Shown: positions 14,383-26,971 of the stretch, in pieces | How positions within the stretch are numbered: the first letter of the stretch is position 1 | Layout: each line of letters opens with the position of its first letter | NCBI GenBank assembly: GCA_013399875.1 | Contig: VXAZ01001833.1 | Span: forward strand, 124,001 to 188,000 | Length of the DNA stretch: 64,000 nucleotides | Reading direction: 5' to 3' | Source of the DNA: Gymnorhina tibicen | Taxonomy: Eukaryota > Chordata > Aves > Passeriformes > Artamidae | The notes under the pieces: generated by a model | The model's input: only the letters and a program-made list of their open reading frames with translations | What the model was told of the DNA's origin: nothing | The model's database searches: none | Position numbers and translations under genes: made by a program

Positions 14383-14470
14383 TATAAAGAATGGCTGAGG
14401 GAGCTTGGGCTGTTTAGCCTGAAGAAAATGAGGTTTAGGGGAGACCTTATTATTCTAGCTACCTACTAGG
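14383..14470 (+). mobile_element. CR1 LINE fragment (3' part)
   Basis: The segment contains the CR1-type run GGCTGAGGGAGCTTGGGCTG followed by TTTAGCCTGAAGAAAATGAG and GGGGAGACCTTAT. These correspond to the end of the CR1 coding region and early 3' UTR. It is short, diverged and plus-oriented. The same stretch recurs in the larger CR1 at 15,118-15,180. Confidence 0.75.
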
Positions 14471-14599
14471 TATCATTTTCCAAGGACCTAACTCTGTCAC
14501 ACTCTACTCCTGTAAAAGTACACAGGCAGACAACCCATCTCTGCACTCAGGGATATTTCCTAGCTAATTCAAATTCTTTGGAACAGACTCAAGAACATA

Positions 14600-15533
14600 A
14601 GCCTTGTGAACGTATCCTATCTAAATTTGCTGATTATAGCAAATCAGGAGGAGTTTCTGTCTCTCTCAAAGACAGAAAGGCCCTGCAGAGAGACCTATAA
14701 AAATTAAAGGGATGGACAATCACCAGCCATATGAATTTTCACAAGGGCAGGTGCCAGATTCTGCATCTGGGACAGGGCAGCTCTGGATGTATGGACAGAC
14801 TGGGAAACGAGGTGCTGGAGAGCAGTGCTGTGGAAAGGGACCTGGGGGTCCTGGTCAATGTCCTGGTCCTGGACAAGTTGAACACGAGTCAGCAGTGCCC
14901 TGGCAGCCAGGAGGGCCGCCCATGTCCTGGGGGGCATCAGGCCAAGCATCGCCAGCCGGGCAAGGGAGGGATTGTCCCGCTCTGCTCTGCGCTGGGGCGG
15001 CCTCACCTCGAGTGCTGGGGGCAGGTCTGGGTGCCACAATACAGAAAAGACACTGAGCTGTTAGAGAGTGTCCAAAGGAGGGCACGGGGATGGTGCAGGG
15101 CCTTGAGGGGAAGCGTGTGAGGAGTGGCTGAGGGCACTTGGTCTGTTCAGCCTGGACAAGAAGAGACTGAGGGGAGATCTCTTTGCAGTTACAACTTCCT
15201 TGTGAGGGGAAGAGGAGGGGCAGGCACTGATCTGTTCTCTCTGGTGACAGTGACAGGACCCAAGGGAGTGGCCTGAAGTTGTGTCAGGGGAGGTTTAAGC
15301 TGGATATTAGAAAAAAGGTTTTTCACCCAGACTGTGGCTGGACACTGGAACAGGGTCCCCAGAGAAGTGGTCACAGCACCAAACCTGACAGAATTCGAGA
15401 AGCTTTTGGACAGTGACCTTGGGTACATGGTGTGACTCTTGGAGTTGTCCTGTTCAGAAGCATCAGTTGAATTTTGATGATTGTTGTGGGTTCTTTCCAA
15501 TTCATGATAATCTATGATTCTATGATTGATTGA
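14600..15533 (+). mobile_element. CR1 LINE, 5'-truncated, plus strand
   Basis: The element starts inside the reverse transcriptase palm near the catalytic FADD-like box, which has decayed to a Phe-Ala-Asp-Tyr-like reading near 14,630. It continues through the RT thumb/C-terminal region with the recognisable strings LGNEVLESSAVERDLGVLVN and RRARGWCRA, and then the 3' UTR. It ends in the CR1 octamer tail (CTATGATTCTATGATT, about 15,513-15,528). Frames are broken by frameshifts and stops, so the longest piece is about 129 codons. An 84-bp stretch (14,970-15,053) is identical to 41,659-41,742 in the opposite orientation, which places both copies in the same CR1 subfamily. Insertion was by target-primed reverse transcription, as in all CR1, and the element is dead. 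Confidence 0.9.
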
Positions 15534-18500
15534 TATGTCCAGCTCCATAGACACTGCAATATCCAGTCTGAGATGTACTAAAGACACCTTGATACCAAAA
15601 TACACAATACAGAAAAAAGAACAAGTGTTTTAGCCATGGATTAAATTAAAAGCCATCCAGGTCATGGTTACATTGGATGATTGTAGACAGCTGGAAACAT
15701 AGCCACACTGCATATTTTGGTTACATGTGGTAACCAAACAGCATTGACAGACCTAAAATTTCACTCTGAAGCTGACCATGCTGGGCAGTTTGCCTTATCC
15801 AGACACTTGAAAAGGCAAAGTGATTGCCGCTTGTGGACAGAGCCAAAGGTATCTCAGTCAAGATCCATTATGTGTAAAATCAGCAGAGCTGCTTTAAAAT
15901 CTCTAAAATCTTTAGTTCTGTTTATTCATTTTGGCTTGGAAACAGTTCTTGCTTATAGAAGATCTATATCCATACAATTGTAAAGAACTATAGAGGTCTC
16001 ACAATGTGTGATACACAAGCTGGAAGGGAATGCAATTCTCGCACACAACAAAATGTGTAAGATCCTGAGTTGTCTTCCCCAGTGCAGAAGGGAAATGCTC
16101 CCAAGGACAATGCAGCAGAGCACTAGCCTGGCACAAGACAGAGCGAGAGGCTGTTTTGTGTGCAAGAGAACTCATTTGGTTCAAGGCTCTGCTCATTTTC
16201 TCAGCATGAACAGGATGGGTTTTACGGTCCCTCAGACCACTGCCAGCCATAAAGCTGTTGTTGTTCAGAACTCACAGATACCTAACCACAAACATATGTC
16301 AGGGTGCTGTTATTATATAAAAATACAATATATGAACAAACAGCTAGATAATCAAAACATTCATCCAGCTGTATTCGAAACACTTAATTACATTAAAAAT
16401 TTTCCCGTGAATATTTGCAAGTTGACCAGTTTAATAACCACCATGTAGCGATCATCAGAAAATTAGCTGTGGAAAACACAGCTCAGTAGCTGCCTGAAAC
16501 ACAGCATTTCCCTCTTAGGGCTTTAAAACTGTAACACTATTAAAAATCTAAAATTCAGGAAGATATAGGAGAGTTCAGCTTCAGTCTCACCCAGAAAAAC
16601 AAAAAGAGTGACCGGCTGTTAACTATAATTAAAGCATGTAACCTACATTTATTCCCTTTTTATGTCTTTTGAAGAAAGGTTATACCCACATTACTGGTTT
16701 TTTGCAAATAACACATTTTCCAGTTATTTAATATAATAAAGATCTAGTTTATTCAGCTTTCTGCTTTAAAAAACCACAGTTGTCCACATATATATGTATA
16801 TGCTTATACCTGCTCAGAAACCAGTATGTCCGAGTAGAGTGCTGTGGCCTGAAGGGAGAATCACATTTAGCCAAAGACACAAAAAGAAAAGGAAAGTCAC
16901 TTTCATAAGGTTACCTGCATCTATCTTTGTTGACGTCAGATGTATACTGGAATGGAATTTGACCACTTTTCCTCACTAAAAACAACCTGGGGCAGAGAGA
17001 GCTTCCTTGACAACTGGAAGCATAGCTTCATGGTTTGCAGCAAATAGAGACCATACACATTCAGGAAACAAAATCGTTTTGCCTGAATTACCTTAACAAT
17101 GGCTTCAATTGCAGTCACCAAGAACAGCTCAGAAAATGCTAGACCAGTGCACTGCCTAACAGTTACTGAAATTCCTGCAGTTACTGCATTTTTCATTATG
17201 GCTCCCTAAATCTACTGGTAAGCAGCACCCAGCCCAGGAGGACTAAAGCTACTTCAAGGAATCTTAATATGATATTTTAACTTCATGCATAGAATCTGAC
17301 GGTCTTCAATAAAAGATGTAACTGAAGACATCTAAAAGCTGTATTTTATCTTTTAATAAACGACTCCCCTGCACTGATCCCTTATCCCTCTGACTGCAAA
17401 TGTAAGATGCAAAGAAGAAATAACAGAAAAATACAAAAACACATATAGTTTTAAAAACAATGTGCTGTTCAAGTATCTCTCATTGGATAAATTTTCAAAG
17501 CAATGTACAAGTTGGAAAAATCCAGTGCTTCTTGAAAACATTTTTAATCTCCAGTTCTTAAGGAATGCTGCAGCACTAAATTCTCAGAGCAGATGTCTTT
17601 GCCAACTAGAGCTAACAGCAATGTCATATCTAGGCACAGCATTCAAGACTACAGCTCTCCTAATTAATAGTGACTATTTAACCTAAAGCTAGCAGCACTC
17701 AAATAGGTTTCAGCCACATCCACAAGGTTAAACACACATATGTTCTGGTACCACAGTGTGTGCTCTTTCCTAAGAGATGAAGCAGAAGTGACTGGAAAAA
17801 TGTAAATCACAAGTGGGTTTATGGAGCTGTCCTGCACAGAGACCAGCAGCTATCTGTCCACAAGCCCCAAGATATATTTACCTAAGAGACTAATATTTTC
17901 AAAATCTCACTGTCAAGGCAGTGTCAAGACAAGCACCATTTGTCTACTGCCCAAATCTTTCTCCCAGAACGTACCTTCCTCTCCTACTCTGTCCTCCAAA
18001 ATCCCTATTTTGAACCCATTCCTTGTGAATGTCTCTTCCCAAGGGGATCCTACTCTTACCTCATTATCTCTTACTATGAAACAGAAAAAATTCCCAGTTG
18101 ATTCCTGGAGTATTTCTTGAGCAGGAATTAAATCCATGTGTTTGAATAAACTGAACAAATAAGAATGCCTTGTTTGTACATCCTACATTGCAAATAACAG
18201 CTGTGAGGAAGAGGGAAAATGTTCTTTCCTTTTCGAACTTTGACAGAAACCTCTATCTCTGATAGTGAGTATTGCTATCCTTCAGTGGTGATGGGATAAC
18301 CCATCAAAGTCTTTTGAATAGAAGTTAAATATAATGCTCCAGTGATTTCTCTAAGAGATAGTGACCTAGTTCTGCTACCTACATCAGAGTAGCTCTTTTT
18401 CCTTTCAAAACTGAAATTACCCTTGCAAAAAATATTTCTGAGACAGAAAAATTGTTGTGAACTTCAGAGTCAGGCAGAAAGCCTGGATAAAAAATACCTC

Positions 18501-21500
18501 TATTAAATCAGAGAATTATAAGCAACTATTGATAGGAATCATTTGCTGCTGATACACTGCACAAAAATTAACTATTTCACTGGACTTCAAAATGACTGTC
18601 CAAGTTATTCATAGGTGATCACAACATGTAGAAAGAAAATTAAAACAGGGAGACCCAAGAGAGCTGCCGTGTTAATTCTCATTTCCCATTTTGCCAAGAG
18701 GGAGTACTCTAATTTCTCTTGCACCTGATCGATGAAACTATAAAAAATGTTATAGAAAATTCTAGAAACATTTGACTACAGAAGAAGAAGCAATGGTTTT
18801 GTTGTTTTGTTTTGCTGGGGGTTTTTTCCCTGGGTGGGGTTTTTTTCGTAGTCCTTTTAAGTTTTAGCATGTCATTTTACCCCCGTTTTGCAGCGTGTTA
18901 TTTCCTTCCTGCTCTGATTGCTATTGCTCACATTACAGAACTCATCGGGAGCTCTGGCCAGCACTAAAGTGGTAATGCTGCCTTGCAATCTGGTGTTGAG
19001 GGGTAAGTACAAGACAGTAAAAGGTACAATGCTGCTCCAGAGATTTTACTTTGCTCCAAGTAAATTGCTCCAAGTTATAAATGGGATATAATACAGCAAG
19101 AATATAATACAGCAATTGTATTATCCCCATTTTGTCTGTGGTGACCTAAGGCATGCCCCCTTCCTCCCTTCCTGTTCCTCCCTGTGGTCCATCCCTTAGG
19201 TCCACATGGAGAGATGCAGTAATCAGCAGTTTATCTTCCACAGGAACTGGCAGGAGCTCGAGGACAATCATTTGCCAGGTCAAAAACCAAGTCTGCAGCA
19301 CAGCTAAGAATCAGGCCCAGGTAATCTATGCCACTGTTCTGTGCTTCTGTGCCATTGGTAATTGCCAATTTTCCTCTTCGTGAATAAATGGCTGCAAGTT
19401 TTCTGAAATACAACTGTTAATTCAGGAATAAGCACATATAACAACAGAGGGTTTAAAATGCAAATGTTGAATGAGTATTTTAAAGAAATGCCCTGAGGAA
19501 AAATGAGATGGTCTTCAGTCTCGTTGTACTATTCCAGTTTCTACACTGTGCTCTTACAGCTACAGAAAAGGCGTGAGGAAGAGTATGCGTTTGGAATGCA
19601 CAAAGCCACCCAACCACCCCTCTATGCTTCACTTCAAAAAGGAGACTTTCCTTTGTCATTCACACTGAAAAAAATCTGCATGAGAGTATCTTACTATGGA
19701 GACAGAGAGCTAGATGATGAAAAACTTGCATGTTTATAGTGTAACATACATTCTTCAAGGTTATCACATCAACCTCTTAGACCTCTACAGAAGGCAAATT
19801 GGAATGAACTGGTTTTGTACTGTGCCAAAACTGTACAGTGGCTAATTAGCTGCCCACAAGTGAACTTTTCTTCATCCCTGGGAATAATACTTGATACTTA
19901 AGGTAGGAATACAAATACCATCATTACTTTGATTCCTAAAGCTTAATAAATGTTGACCTTCAGATAAAGATTTTTTTTTCTCTGGTGGATAATATATTTC
20001 ACTTACAATTTTCTCATAGTTCTAAGTGACAGGTAGCTTCATTTCCTGGCCTGTGCTTTCTTTTAATAAGAAACTTCTAATTATTGAAATCCTAGCTGGC
20101 CATTTTGATATTATCTGGAGACATTCCACAAATCCAGGACTGCAAGGAAAGTCTCTATCATCTTTACAAAAACTGATTACCCAAAAGTTTCAATTACCCC
20201 TCAGAGTCTCAGCTGCACATGGCTAACAGACATCCACTCACAAGCTAAGTGCAAATATCCAGTCCTGCAGGCATGAATGGCTGATAAATGTATCAGTTCT
20301 TCTCAGTTCTTCTTTCTTCTACATGCTCTAAGTTAGTATTTGCAAAGCAGCTTAATAAAGCATCTCAAGTACGGAAGGGGCAAAAAGCCAAATAATGAAG
20401 TCAAACTTTTATTTATTCCCATATATTTGGTTTTTAAAACAGTAAATATATTTTGTTGGGAATGAGAAATCTAAAGTTTGCTTTGGAAACAAGGACAGAC
20501 AGACAATTTGTTAAGAAGCGAAATTGTCCTCTTGCATTCTCTGTCTTCCAAAGTCATAAATACCCATAAACTATACATTCTTAACACTGCTTCTGAGTTT
20601 TTTCTGTCAGAAATTGCTGACGTCTAACATTTTCTTTCAGAAATTGCTTCAGACAAAACAGAGAGAAGAAGAAACTACATAGCCATTCCAACTGTAACAG
20701 TACCAGTGCTTCTGACATCAACTAAAAAATAATAATACTAAAGCATGTGTATCCTAGCAGGGTGCCACCAGCAACAGAAATAAGGAAGTATTTATGAACA
20801 TAAATATCTCATGAACACCAGGTCTATTTAGTGTTCATATCCTTTTGTTACGCAAAGTGGAAAAGCAAAGCTAAAAGTAGACAAATGTGATATCTCTTAG
20901 ACTCACCATTCATGCAGGGGCAAAACTGCATGCTGTACATAACTTGTTTTTAAAGTGCTGTGGTCAGAGTTCCAAATACAGCTATGAACATTGCACAAGT
21001 AAATCTTGACCCTGTATTAAATTCCTGCAGTGCCAATTAGGGAGTAGGAAGTTTCTTCATGAAACCCTTGGTTTCATAATCAGGATCCTCATAACAGGAC
21101 ACCTTGATCACCCAGTGTCTTCTTACCATATGTGTGAAAAAGAAGTAAATGCCTCTTCAGCCCAAGGTATTCAGATCTGCAGTGAGTGCACTAAAATAAA
21201 AGAAACCTAACAGTTCATATGAGATCCTCCAAAAGATGGATCCTTAAATTACACAAAACTGGTGGAAGAAGGGCACACAAATTCACTTTTGTATTGCTGT
21301 TTCTGTTGCCAGCTGGCACAAAGGGGCGGAAGTTTCACGAACAAGGATTTTGCCAGAAAATTTAGCCAAGTACAACTCGCTGAACCTTTTCCAGACTCAG
21401 AGTGCTGAGATAAGTTGAAAGGATCATGATGTTCTTTATAGTCATATTAGATTAGCTAATGTGCCATACTCCCAGCTGATGTGCCAGGTCTTATGCCAAA

Positions 21501-22747
21501 CTTAAACACCTGTGAAGAGGAAGTTCCCATATCGCTTGTGTGTTGGCTTGGGATTCAAACTGTTCCTTATTCCAAAGTCAGAGAAATCACATAAAAATGA
21601 ACTAGACTCAAATTGCATGAAGACCCTCTATATTTTAAGCATGATCTTATGAAGCAGATGGATTTTAGCTAATACCCTCTTAAAAGCCTCTTGTGATGTT
21701 AATTCTGTAATGTTGTAATGTAACCACATCTAGAACAGATACCCAACCTTAAATTCCTTCAGAGCAAACCAACTAGTTTTTTCTGCCCAGCTCTTAACTG
21801 ATAGTCAGAATAGTTGATTGCTGTTATCTTTAGTAGAGAACTGCTTGAACTTGAAACGTTTTCTCTTCCATATTAGTTTTATCTTCTCTGGTTTAAACTG
21901 CTTACCCTGCATTGTCTTTCATAAAATTATCATTTTTGGTTCTTAGCTGTTCTTCTGATCATTCTCTAATCTCTCTATCTCCTTTCTATGAATTTTATAA
22001 TCTCTCTATCTCCTTTTTATGAATGGTGTCAAAAAGCCACGCAACTACAGCTGAAGTTTTTCAGTCACCAAGCCCAAGAATTCTCATTCAGATTTTAAAT
22101 ATCACATTTGTTAGTACTACCCAAATAATGTCTTTTTTTTTCCCAACTGCATGACATCAGTTTGTCTTTGTGTGCAGTCTACTGTAAAAGCCTGATCCTT
22201 TCCTCCACTGTAACTTGATATTACCAATCTGTATATACTCACATGCACCATGACGAGCAATCCCAATAATACCATTGCAAATTACCCATTGATTGATTGT
22301 CACTGCTTTTGCAGCCAGTCACATGGGAGTTTGTTTTTTCCTTTTCCCTCATTGCTACAATACAATTTCCAAGTTGAAAGAAATAAAAAAAAGCCAACTT
22401 ATCTGTAACAATGAATAAACAGAGCTAGGATATACCTCAATATTACAAGGCAATACAAGGTCAGCAAGGCAAAGTCATAGTTGATTTTATATGCTACTGG
22501 CAATAGTTCTGCTTGGAGCAGAAATTCCAAATTGGAGTTCCCTGCCAATATATGCTTTTATGGGTCTTTAAAATAGTTATTAAAAGTAATTAGCTGTTTG
22601 GAGAATGGTATCTAACTGTAGGTTGTTCTTAACTACAGATTCACCAGTTCTTGGGAAGAGTGAAGTCGTCTGCTATTTTAGCTAGCACATCTGATCTACA
22701 CTTATAAATATTGTTCACAAATTTCCTGTTATTATTGTAATTTCTTA
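15534..22747. other. Unassigned AT-rich DNA
   Basis: No exon or known repeat is supported over this 7.2-kb stretch. The largest frame (16008-16448 plus, 146 codons) has no domain and overlaps equally open frames on the other strand. T/G-rich sequence occurs near 18,795-18,850. Short direct repeats include a pair of ATAATACAGCAA units near 19,088-19,122 and a 31-bp tandem duplication at 21,967-22,026 (listed separately). Confidence 0.6.
21967..22026. repeat. 31-bp tandem duplication
   Basis: The sequence beginning TAATCTCTCTATCTCCTTT at 21,967 recurs at 21,998 with one T/C difference. This gives two near-identical copies in direct repeat. It is likely a replication-slippage duplication. Confidence 0.85.
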
Positions 22748-23722
22748 CCTCAGGGGTTGGTCTTGGGGTCAGTGTTATTTAACATCTTTGTCAGCCACGT
22801 GGACACCAGAATCAAGCACACCCTCAGCAATGTTTCCAACAGCACCAAGCTGTGTGGTGATGTTAACACACTGCAGGGACAGTGGCATCCAGAGGCACCT
22901 TTACAAACTTGAGAGGTAGATCTGTGCAAACCTCATGAAGTTCAACAAGGTCAAGTGCAAGGTCCTGCACCAGGACTGGGATAATCCCAAATGCAAATAC
23001 AGGTTGGGCAGGGAATGATCAAGAGCAGTCCTGGGTAGAAGAATTTTGCAGTGTCGGTGGACAAGAAGCTCAACATGAGCCAGCGATGTGCACAAGTAGC
23101 CCAGAAATCCAACCACATCCTATGCTGCATCAAAAGCAGCATGGACAGCAGAGCAAGAGAGGGGATTCTGCCCTTCCACTTGGCCTTTGTGAGACCCCAC
23201 CTGGAGCGCTGCATCCACCTCTGTGGCCTCCAATATAAGAAGGATGTGGACTTCTTGGAATGAGTCCAGAGGTGGGCCATGAAGGTGATCAGAGGTCTGG
23301 AACATCCCTGCTATGAAAACAGCATGAGGGATTGGGGTTGTTCAACCTGGAGAAGAAAAGGCTCCAGAAAGATTTTATAGCACCTTCCAGTACTTGAAGG
23401 AGGCTATAGGAGAACTAGAGAGGGAATTTTGGCAAGGATATGCAGTGACAGGACAAGAGGAATGGCTCTAAACTGAAAGAGGGTGGGTTAAGGTCAGATT
23501 TTAGGAAGAAATTCTTGACTGTGATGATGGTGAAGCACTGGAACAGGTTGTCAGAGGAATTGTGGCTGCCTTATTCTTGGAAGTATTCAAGGCCAGGTTG
23601 AATGGGGCCCTGAGCAACCTGATTTAGTGAAAAGCGTCCTTATCTATGGCAGGAGGGTTGGAACTAGATGATCTTTAGAGTCCCTTCCAACTCAAACCAC
23701 TCTTTGATTCTCTGATTCTGTA
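22748..23722 (+). mobile_element. CR1 LINE, 5'-truncated, plus strand
   Basis: The element begins in the reverse transcriptase. A decayed GVPQGSVLGP-type box is visible at about 22,752-22,785, followed by FNIF and then a ruined FADD box (Val-Ser-Asn-Ser-Thr reading near 22,830-22,850). The C-terminal RT region follows, with phrases LNMSQRCAQVAQKSNHILC and FVRPHLERC. The 3' UTR (GGTTGTTCAACCTGGAGAAG, GGATTGGAACTAGATGA-like) ends at an octamer-type tail TTTGATTCTCTGATTCTG at about 23,704-23,721. Stops and frameshifts are frequent, so this is an old, inactive copy. Confidence 0.9.
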
Positions 23723-26700
23723 TTGGGAACCCCAAATAGTGCAGGACTTCCAACACAGCATGCTGTGCAGACTCTATCTCTCAAAAAGATTCCCGTAATT
23801 TGGATCATTCAAGCTATTATAGGATTTTCTTATATGGAATTATATTCACCATCTTATATTCACCCCTCCTCTTGTCAAGCAGAAAGGATGCTGACACAAG
23901 AACTTCTTGCTGTGTTGTTAGATACAAACAGGGACACACAAGTGATGTAATCACTTGCACCCGGTGGCAACTGTCTGCAGGCTTCTCCATCTCAGTGAGC
24001 TGGCTGCATTCATCCTGAAGCCAGGGAATTTGTGCAGCGCAGCACAGCCCTGAAGGCCCAGCCGTGCATGCGGCACAGTGCACCTGCTCGGGGTAACTCT
24101 TACATGGGTCACGCCCTCCTCAGTATGCAATGGTCTTCTGGACAGGCTCTGGCTAGAATACAGGCCAGGTATTACAGGATGTAATGATGGCAAAAATACT
24201 ATTTTTTTTCCTGTTGGTCTCAAAAGGTGTTGTAACCTTGACCTTATTATCCTGTAAAATTGTCTTCATTTCTTCTCAGTAACAGCTAAGAGAATTCTGA
24301 CTCCTTTCCTAAACATTCTGCTACACTCTGCAGAGAGAAAAATTACTTGGGGTTTTATGATGCAGATCATAAATATTATTGTACCACAAAAAAGGAACAA
24401 GAAATGCTATTTGAGCAACCTGCAATTAGATCTGAATTTAAACTATTGGTAATTAATTTCCCTAACAACAATTAAAAGATGGTGCAACTTATTCACAATG
24501 GGAATGTGAAGGTAAACCATCCTGCCTGCCTCTCCCAGCACCCACTTCCAGCCCAGCATCGCAGAGCCTGAAGCATTACAGCTCAACCTGCACGTGTGCT
24601 TTGGATTGGGCAGGGATGCCGTTTCAAAGCAAATCCCCCGTCTCCAAATGCCAGGCCAGACCACAGAGCAGTCCAGGTGCATACAGAGCAGCTTCCTCTT
24701 GGAGGAAGCAAACCCAGGATTCCCACCCAATGTGCACACCCAAAGTCCTCAGACCCCTTTTTAGGTGCTTGAAGGTTTCCAATACTTCATCCCTTCCTAA
24801 GCTGTACCAGTCATTGTACGCAGCATTTTCCCTAGGAAAACACTTAGATAGAGGCCTCCTCTGTTTAAGAAGCTGAAGAGATGTCTGGTATGTGCTTGAC
24901 ACGGACCTGTCTGGCCGGATTGCATCTTTGACACAAACATCAATTGATTAAAAATGTCCACAAGTAAAAACATACAGTGTGTGTTCTAGCTGATAAAGCC
25001 CTTGTGGGAAGACATGTACATCAGATGCAAACTTCATCTTTGGTGGCATAGGAACATCCTCCAAATTAAAATTCTGCTGATTTTAAGCAGGCTGATTCTA
25101 CTTGCCGTTGACATATTCTCATGCAAGGCACACAATGGGGAAGGTGAAGGAGAAGTTGTTGCCCTATATTTCTGTGCTAGAACAGCTCCCTACACAACCA
25201 GTGTTACAAAATCTGCAGAGTAAGAGAATTTAATACTCAATCAGCCCAATGGAGGGAAAAGACTGTCAACTGACATGGCTGTAAATGAATTAACATAGCA
25301 GTTCTTGCAAGATGAGCAACTAATTTATACTCAATTCAAGCCACACCTTAAAAATTTTACTGTGTAAGTAACTTTAAAATCTGCCACAAAAGCTAAACTT
25401 AACTAATATATTACCACACCTTTTCTTCCCTGCCTGATGTTAAGGACTTTATCTCATGATTAGTGTCACATGATACTGTGGTCAAAGAAAACCAGTTAGG
25501 TTCCTCTCTACATCATCAACCATGGTACCTCACTTTTGTAGTGAGGTATTTTGTAGTGTGCATAAGGACCTGAGCATTTTCTGTCACTTGATTATGGGAT
25601 CAACAAAAGCTGTTTAGAGAGACCTGCAAGCAAGGTGTCCTTAGTTTTTCCTTTCTTTTGAGGCTGCTATTTAAAAGTATTCAAACCTCATTCAGGCTTT
25701 CCCTCTCAAGAACACTATGCCAAGAACTCTAGCTGTGGGCCATAAAAATTAAAAGGCTTGCAATTATTGCGCTTATGAGGCAAATGAAACATTTAACGTG
25801 TGATATAATTTAACACTCATTCTTCATTTAATGCTTCCATGTTACAGCTTTTAGTACAAGCTTTCTCATTTTGTTACGTCCCATTCAGTACACAAAAAAA
25901 TAAATTGCTTTACTCAGTGCCTGTCTTAAATTTTTCATTAAGTCTCTGCTTTTCTCTTTTACAGCTATACACCTGAGTCAACCCATTCATACCAAAATGC
26001 CCTTAAAATCTCTGAGCCAGAATTATTATTTCAACTGGTTTCACAAATAAGCCTGGTTTAATTACAAATTAAGCTATGAACTAAAGCGCAAAACCCTTAA
26101 ATGCCAGATTGTTCAAAACCAGCTACATTTTCCAGCATCAGTGCATCTGCTACAGAACGTAGATTTCAAAATCAAGAGTAACTCTCACAATTCTTGAATT
26201 CAAACAAGTCAGAGAACAATTAAATAGCAACTATCAAATAAAAAACTTGAACTCAAAATTCCTTTAACTTCAGCAGCACTTTTGTAAGCATAGTGGTTGC
26301 AGTACAGGGACTTCATTGCATGTTAGTATTCAGTAAATTCTTCATGTCTGAAATAAAACAAAGTCTTTTATTAGCAACATCCAGGTCCAGAACCTCTGAT
26401 AAGTTCCATGTCTCGTATGCAAAAAGGAACATCCAACTCAGCAACACAGGTGCACAGGCAGAAAACAAAACACAACTACACATTTCTACATTGCCAAATT
26501 AATGGCTACTACATAAAAACATATGTAATATTTACACCCTAAAAGGTTTATTTTCCTAAATAATTGAGTATTCCAAGTGTAAATAGTTAATCAGACAGAA
26601 GTGTGCATTTGGCACAGAATGTGATGAATTTTTAAACAGATGAATGCTGAGATGGTTCCCCAGTGCCTCATTCCCTTGTCCCAGATGCTGATGTACACAG

Positions 26701-26929
26701 GGAGAAGTACAAATTCCCAAACTGCAGCAGCAACTCACACATCTTACAAAAGAGAGGCTCGTCATGTTATGGTGGAATAGTCAAAGAATTTTCACAAAAA
26801 CTCTTTACAGGCTCAAATATTTCACCTGTGAGGTAACAAGCACTCCATATAGGATAAAGACACTGAGCCTGACCCTCATCTCCACATCAAACATTGGAAT
26901 GTTGGAACTATTCCCTATTTACATTAGAT
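23723..26929. other. Unassigned DNA with a locally GC-richer patch
   Basis: No gene is recognised. The patch 23,940-24,220 is richer in G+C and CpG than its surroundings and holds open frames on both strands (about 90 codons), but no domain. A hairpin at 25,526-25,548 is listed separately. Confidence 0.55.
25526..25548. repeat. Perfect 8-bp inverted repeat
   Basis: TACCTCAC (25,526-25,533), a 7-base loop TTTTGTA, and GTGAGGTA (25,541-25,548) form a perfect stem. A TTTGTAGTG motif is repeated directly at the loop and just downstream. Confidence 0.7.
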
Positions 26930-26971
26930 GATTAGAGATTAGAGATTAGAGATTAGAGATTAGAGATTAGA
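26930..26971. repeat. (GATTAGA)6 heptanucleotide array
   Basis: Six uninterrupted, perfect copies of GATTAGA span 42 bp. The array stands alone, with no LINE tail or LTR next to it. The unit differs from the vertebrate telomere hexamer TTAGGG. Confidence 0.95.

Noticed and set aside
15189..15605. 138-codon minus-strand open frame
   Set aside because: It is antisense to the CR1 3' UTR.
16008..16448. 146-codon plus-strand open frame
   Set aside because: No recognisable family, overlapping open frames lie on the other strand, and codon use looks random.
26930..26971. Possible interstitial telomere
   Set aside because: The unit GATTAGA is a heptamer and is not TTAGGG or its complement.
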